Below, piece after piece: positions 58,591 through 64,000 of a stretch of 64,000 bases of DNA (within the stretch, counting starts at the first letter, position 1; each line of letters opens with the position of its first letter). The position numbers and the translations under genes were made by a program. The notes beneath the pieces were generated by a model that saw only the letters and a program-made list of their open reading frames with translations, did no database searches and was not told the DNA's origin. Origin of the DNA: Cryptomeria japonica (lineage: Eukaryota; Streptophyta; Pinopsida; Cupressales; Cupressaceae); assembly GCF_030272615.1 (NCBI RefSeq), contig NC_081410.1, positions 225,483,415 through 225,547,414 of the forward strand. Direction: 5' to 3'.

Positions 58591-60902
58591 CAGGTGTCTT
58601 CCCAAGTTGATCGAGGAGGTCATATCGATGGGTGGAAGACATGGGTGGGGGGTTTGGTGGGGGAGGGACTCCTTGGATGGTGACTTTACCTCGGTCTGTA
58701 GTTGCATTGCAGTCATTCTGGAAATGGGAGGTGGAAGGCGTGGTGCCTTGAATGACTATCTTAGCAAGATTTGGTCTGCTTTGGAAAGAAGGAGGATTGA
58801 CTCCTTCGATGGTTATGACATTGACATGATTTTCTGTAGGTTCAATACGACCTACTAAAAAATCAAAGTCGGTTATGTGATTAGCGTAGTCATAACCTAT
58901 TGCATTAGATGATGAGCCTTTTCCTTTATCATGATTCGGGAAGGGTTCCTGGTACATTTTGAGTTTGTCATTGTTATTACTAGGTTTTGCATTTGCTACT
59001 TCAATCTCACCTCTATCAATGAGATCTTGTATGTAGATCTTCAGTTTTATACACTTGCATGTATCATGTCCCTTGATATGAAGGTATTCACAATACTCAT
59101 TTTCATTATACCATCTTGGTGTAGGTTGATTGGGGTCAAACGAGCGAGTGATTGGAAAAACCATTGCACCTGCTTGGACAAGTTTCTGAAACACCATTTC
59201 AATAGGCTCAGATAGAGGAGTGAAATCTCTTGGAGTCCTATTATTCGATCGGGGTGGTCGTCCCTATATTGAGACATTGTTGTGAGGTTTTTGGGATTGA
59301 TATTGATTATTTTGATGGTTGAATTGATGATTATTGGTGGTGGACTTTGGGGAGCTGCCACGGTTTGGACCCACTTTGCATCAGTTACACCATCATTGAC
59401 CATGTTTTTGTTCTTGGACCATAATTTTGGCTTGTCATTATGATAAGAGAAAGAACTTTGTGTCAACTTCTGGTAATGTTTCAAGGTTCCTTCCTCCAAC
59501 AAGACACGTTCGAGGGCGAGGCCCTTATCGGTCAATTTTTGGAAGGATTTGATACATTGGGATATTAAGGGTCTTGAAAGTTCAAGCACCAAGTTCTTTT
59601 GGAATAGTTAAATTTGATGTTGTTCTGGCATGTCCCACTGGAATTTCTTGATAAGATGTCGTCATCTTTGTAGGAAATTGGTGAAGGTTTCTCTGGTTCT
59701 TTGTTTTGTATTACATAGGTCTATCATAGAAACATCATTACCCATGTTGTATGCTTAGTGGGCCATAAATTTTTCTGCCAAGTCTAGAAAAGAGACAATG
59801 GAACCTCGTGGTAAATATGAGAACCTTGTCAAGGCATCCCCATGAGACTCTTGGGAAAGAGTCTGCGAAGATAAAGGTCACTATAGGAGACTTCTTGGCA
59901 TAAGATGCGGAATTCTCGAACATGATCACGGGGGTGTCCTTTGCCTTCATACTTGGTGAATTTAGGGATCTCAAATCCTAAGGGACATGGTTCAATTGAT
60001 ATAGATGGGTCATAAGGACAAGGGAAAAACTCTTCAAACAAGTAAGTTTTCCTTTTATTAGTCCTTTGTTTCATGTCCTTGATGATATTTTTCATATCTT
60101 GAATTTCCTTGATGAGGTCTTCTTGTGGGCTTTGATAATGATGAATTGTATTTGCCCCAAGAATTGGATGAGCCAAAGAAGGTGCACCACCACCAATATA
60201 TTGATATGATGAGGAGGTGGGAATGTGGGATGTGATGACCAATGTCGCTGGGGTTTGAGTGACAGTTGGTTGTGGTCCGCAAACGGTTGTGACAGGATTG
60301 AATACGGCCTAGATAAAATTTGTGACATTATTGGGAGGAAGGGAAGTTTGTGGAATAGAAATATGTGGTAGAATAGAAGGAGGTGGTATAGAATTTTTTT
60401 GGAGAATAGATGAGATCAGATTTGATAGTGGTATGGATGGTAAAGAGGAAGAAGGTGGGATGGAGACCATGGTGGGAGGTACCGCAGGTGGCATTGATTG
60501 AGCTTGGATGATTGATGGGGCTGTAATTGATTGAGTTTGAATAGTAGGTGTAGCACTTTGTGTGGGAGCGAGGTCTCCTTGTGGTTGTTGGGCAAAAGTG
60601 GATCTATTAAACTCAAGCAGAAGTTGAGCTCCATTTTCAAGAAGAGCTTTCAGAAGTGCAGTAGGATTGTGTTTAATAAACTTGTCCATCATCTCTTGGT
60701 TATAAGAATTTGCTAGGAAAGTTTGCACTTCTGGACAAAATTCATCTTGGCTAACCATGTCAGGATTTTGGCTTTGATCTTGATTGCTAGGTTTCCCACT
60801 TTGTGTATGATCTTGCGTGGGATCTTCATATAGGACACCAATGTTCGACATGCCATATTGTTGTTCAGCCATCTTTTTCTTTTGGGATCGAGTTGCAACC
60901 AT
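58591..60902 (-). pseudogene. Tat-2 gag, broken
   Basis: The start is the ATG at 60902 (MVATRSQKKKMAEQQYG). A long Pro/Ser/Gln-rich part follows (60.3-60.7 kb). The conserved gag domain is at 59.83-60.0 kb: PKFTKYEGKGHPRDHVREF and YLRRLFPKSLMG. Near 59.83 kb the frame shifts. NTKQRTRETFTNFLQR is seen near 59.68 kb and a damaged zinc knuckle, YCEYLHIKGHDTCKC, near 59.08 kb. At least two frameshifts and several stops are present. Confidence 0.85.
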
Positions 60903-62134
60903 ACACGATATTTGTGATGAAAGGACTTAAGAAATTTAAGGATGAAAGGACTTAGAAAATTTCAGGATGATTGATGGAGGAGGTATGGTAGTGATGGTTT
61001 AGAAGAAATTTGATGACTAGGTTGTCTTTGGCATGAACATGAAGGATCGATTTGAATGACAAGTTGTATGAAGGGATACGACCACCCTGATTTGGACGAT
61101 AATTGGTGTTTCAAAGGAAAAACTTGAATGTTGATGGAGAGGATGGACTCTTAGCTTCTCTCTTAGGCTTATGAAATATGGGATGAACAGAGATTTGACT
61201 CAAATTTTTGACTTGGTGTGGGTAATGACTTGGACAATTGTTTGTGTCTTGACAAGTGTTTTTGCAAAGTGTTTGGGGATAGTGATGTGTTTTTAGTCTT
61301 CTCTTGGCAAGTATGTATCAAACAAAGAAAACACAATGATCAAATGCATATTATCTCAAAGACACTCATGCTCATATACAACATTCTTAAGGTTGACAAG
61401 GACAATAGTCATTGAATCCCAATTGGTTTCCCAGCTACGCTTACCCAGAGCAGACACTTAGATGCTTGACCCCACTAGCTCCCCTCCATGGCACTCACTT
61501 CTTGGGGCAGCCAAGCATCAATTCCCATGAAAATTGCTCATAGCAAACTTTGTGTCTCTACTAAGAGCCGTTAAAATATGGGCGGCTTCAGAGGTCCGAC
61601 CTCCTGCACCAATGACTAGAAGTTTTTTGGCCAGTATGAACAAGGTGTTTAGTAAGTCTTCCCATTAGGAGCTACCCTTCGAAGTTGCACAAGTGCAATT
61701 GAGGACTATAGCCCAACGAAGCACCAAGAACTTAGTAGTCACGCAAGTGTGATTGAGATCTCTAGGACCCTACTAAGCACCCAATGTGAGAGTGAACTCT
61801 CATATAGCCCCAACCATTAACCCTTTCATAGTCAATGGCCTATTTATTATAGTGAGTTGGGAACCCCAAGTCTGGGTGTACTCACTTGGGTCGTTCCCCT
61901 CTTACCTTCTCAAAGAGCAAGTTGGGAGGGCAGGCCCGCTAGAAGTAAACACACAATCAAACAAGAAAAGGTTGGAGGGTCTGGATTTATGATCATCTAG
62001 CAAGATGAGAGCATACTCTCCTACCTTTATGCTTTTATTAAAGACACATAAGACAATGGATCATTCCATTTTAATTAATATCTAGGTGCCTAATTTAATA
62101 AATGCACAATATTTGGTTGAATCAGCTAAGCAAC

Positions 62135-62302
62135 CTGCAAAACAACTTGATTAGTAGTTTGAAAAATGGAGTCTTCAAAAAGCGTCTTCCAAAACAACTA
62201 GATTAGTAGTTTGAAAAATGGATTCTTCAACAAGCGTCCTGCAAAACAACTTGATTAGTAGTTTGAAAAATAGTCTCTTCAACAAGCGTCTTGCAAAAGA
62301 CA
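62135..62302. repeat. 52-bp tandem repeat, 3.2 units
   Basis: Units start at 62135, 62187 and 62239, with a partial fourth at 62291. Each has CAAAACAACTTGATTAGTAG, then TTTGAAAAATGG and TTCAACAAGCGTC, with few differences. Confidence 0.9.
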
Positions 62303-62768
62303 ACAAAATGACAAAAATATTATTTTATTTTTTATTTTTTGGGAATAAGTAGAAAAACATGAATAAAAACTTTTTTACTAATGACAAATGTGGATTTGGA
62401 GGAAGCTTTGATGGGTAAATGGGGTTTGACTAGGTTTTTGCCACTTTCCAAGGGATAAGCAAGCAAAAAATGGGGATTTTAGAGGAGAGATGAAGGAATA
62501 GGAAACTTTGTCCAAGAGGGACAAAGAAGCAAAAGTTGGAGATGGATAATATGGGAAAAATTTGGAGGTGATTAGATAAAAGGGGAAGGAGTTATGGCAA
62601 CCCTAAAAATAGAGGAATGTGGGATTTTGGGCTTCAAAAAGTGGATTTTTGGGATAAGGCCCCCAAGGAAGGAAATGTGGAAAATGGAAATGCGGAGAAT
62701 CTAGTGAAGTTTGAAGGAAAATGGAGTTAAGATAAAGAAGATATGGTGAAAAAACCCTAGATTTAACA

Positions 62769-63180
62769 GAGCAGACAGTCGCACTAAACAGAATTAAAAA
62801 AAAATGTCAAAGGTCCAGATTTCTGATTGTCTAGATAGACAAGAGCATACTCTCCTACTTTCACACTTTCCTACGGTCAGACAGATTATGATTAAACAGA
62901 GCAGATAACAGGAAATGAAAAGAAAATGTAGACTACAGGTAGTGCCTAAAAATTTTAGACAGATTAACAGAGCAGACAGTCACACTAATCAGATGGAAAA
63001 GTGCCAAAGGTATGGATTTCTGATTGTCTAGATAGACAAGAGCATACTCTCCTATTTTCACACTTTCCTATGGTCAGAGCATACAGTCGCACTAAACAAA
63101 ATTAAAAAAAAAAAGTGCCAAAGGTCTGGATTTCTAATTGTCTATATAGACAAGAGTATACTCTCCTACTTTCACACAGA
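62769..63180. repeat. three long leader repeats with a near-palindrome
   Basis: Units beginning near 62769, 62966 and 63078 share ACAGTCGCACTAAACA, then AAAGGTCTGGATTTCTGA, then TAGACAAGAGCATACTCTCC. Spacing is uneven because the first unit carries extra sequence. A shorter relative lies at 61975-62025. Confidence 0.8.
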
Positions 63181-63418
63181 TTATAATAAAACAGAGCAAA
63201 TAACAGATCAGATAATAGATCAAATAACAGAGTTATCATGTTGAAACTGAAATAGAAACAGAAAAGAAACAGAATGAGGAGGAGCCAATGCGCAGAAATA
63301 CAGAGCTGCTATTCTAGAACCTGCGAAAAAGATATATATATATATATTTTGCAGTCGTGCTATTCTGGAACCTGCATCTCACAACTCACAAAAACTTAAA
63401 AAAAATTAGTTCTTAGGG

Positions 63419-63437
63419 ACATGGGTCCCACCGGGCA
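63419..63437 (-). other. probable primer binding site of Tat-2
   Basis: The minus strand reads TGCCCGGTGGGACCCATGT next to the proposed LTR start. The pattern GCCC-GTGGG resembles the Tat-1 site (GCCCATTGTGGG). The exact boundary and the tRNA are uncertain. Confidence 0.45.
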
Positions 63438-64000
63438 TGCCAAAATGAAGAGGTGAAAACATATTAGAAGGTCAAATGATCAAAAACATAACGAAATAAA
63501 CATGCAAAATGCTAAAATATCATAAAAAGACCATTTCACCTTGCTATTTTACCTTCTCCTTCGGATTGAGCTTGATGAAGTGAAGGCGCCCCTTGATAAT
63601 GCTCCACTTGATGTGCTCCTTTGATTGCTGGATGTGGATGGCTCTCCAATGTTGTGCACAAATGGAATGGATTTGGAAAATGATAAGGATGAGATGATCA
63701 AGTTGCTAAGATGATTTCCTGGGCTCAAAAGGGCAGCATAAGCTTACTAGATTTTGAGATGTTTTGAATGAAGGGATGGAGCCCTTTATTTATAGGAAGA
63801 GGAGAGAAAAAAGGATGGCTAGGATGGATTCGAGATGAATGGCTAGGATTTACTTGTGAACTCACACAAGGTCCAAGAGAGGGTGTGGAGACCAAGAAAT
63901 ATGTCTTAAAGGCATTTCGTATCTCCACACTCCACAAGGTCCATTGGAGGAATTAAAAATTCACCAAAAAAGAATATCATGGGGATTGGAGGAATAAAAA
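63438..64000 (-). repeat. 5' LTR of Tat-2, partial
   Basis: Inferred from position: it lies just outside the primer-site-like sequence and continues past the window edge. It contains a TATA box in the right orientation. No partner LTR is in the window. Confidence 0.6.
63787..63794 (-). promoter_or_regulatory. TATA box in the Tat-2 LTR
   Basis: The minus strand reads CCTATAAATAAAGGGCTCC. The placement, some 350 bp before the primer site, suits an LTR promoter. Confidence 0.55.

Larger units (their letters stand above)
60903..63418 (-). other. Tat-2 untranslated leader
   Basis: No coding frame is convincing. The region holds a module shared with the Tat-1 leader (about 61840-62035), a 52-bp tandem repeat (62135-62302), and three larger units of about 100-200 bp at 62.77-63.18 kb that each contain AAGAGCATACTCTC. 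Confidence 0.65.
58295..64000 (-). mobile_element. Tat-2: 5' half of a second Tat-type gypsy element
   Basis: In minus orientation: 5' LTR (from beyond the window to about 63438), a likely primer site, a 2.5-kb leader with tandem repeats, gag, and the start of protease, cut off at 58295. The gag and leader resemble those of Tat-1 in layout and in several words, but the sequences are clearly diverged. RT to 3' LTR are absent. Confidence 0.85.

Overview
This window looks like repeat-dense intergenic DNA from the nuclear genome of a large-genome seed plant. Everything recognisable is plant-type retroelement: Ty1/copia elements with initiator-Met tRNA primer sites, Ty3/gypsy elements of the Tat type with a second RNase H, and an L1-like LINE. 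The DNA is AT-rich and the coding frames are decayed. A gymnosperm is my guess from the density of old nested elements, but the sequence does not prove it. I see no convincing host gene, tRNA, rRNA or CRISPR array.

Layout, left to right. 1-5.3 kb: a plus-strand Ty3/gypsy remnant with protease and G-patch but no reverse transcriptase, followed by a candidate LTR. 5.6-8.2 and 12.1-13.0 kb: two halves of one minus-strand LINE ORF2, split at 8233-12105 by the 3' part of an LTR element that carries a long unrecognised ORF (ORF-X). 13.9-20.1 kb: a complete minus-strand copia element (copia-1) with 369-bp LTRs. 20.5-21.1 kb: a LINE ORF1-like fragment. 22.5-23.5 kb: a gypsy gag remnant with two zinc knuckles. 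25.1-31.3 kb: a complete minus-strand copia element (copia-2) with ~1-kb LTRs and a target-site duplication. 31.4-53.5 kb: a plus-strand copia element (copia-3). Its gag is interrupted by a 16.6-kb Tat-type gypsy element (Tat-1, minus strand, 33682-50267) flanked by a perfect 5-bp duplication. 53.5-58.3 kb: an unclassified segment with a second long unknown ORF (ORF-U). 58.3-64 kb: the 5' half of another minus-strand Tat-type element (Tat-2) running off the window edge.

All proteins are broken, but in a patterned way. Nearly every in-frame stop sits where CGA, CAG or CAA (or TGG on the opposite strand) would become a stop by one transition, as expected for deamination of methylated cytosine. 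In Tat-1 a pol frame of about 2,070 codons has stops but no visible frameshift.

The most unusual items are: the Tat-1 3' end, replaced by a duplicated and inverted piece of its own gag-protease region that is younger than its LTR divergence; an array of about 28 spaced CGCGCTAA-like motifs in the Tat-1 leader; shared leader modules between Tat-1 and Tat-2; and the two unknown ORFs, which share a layout of N-terminal domain, charged linker and coiled coil.
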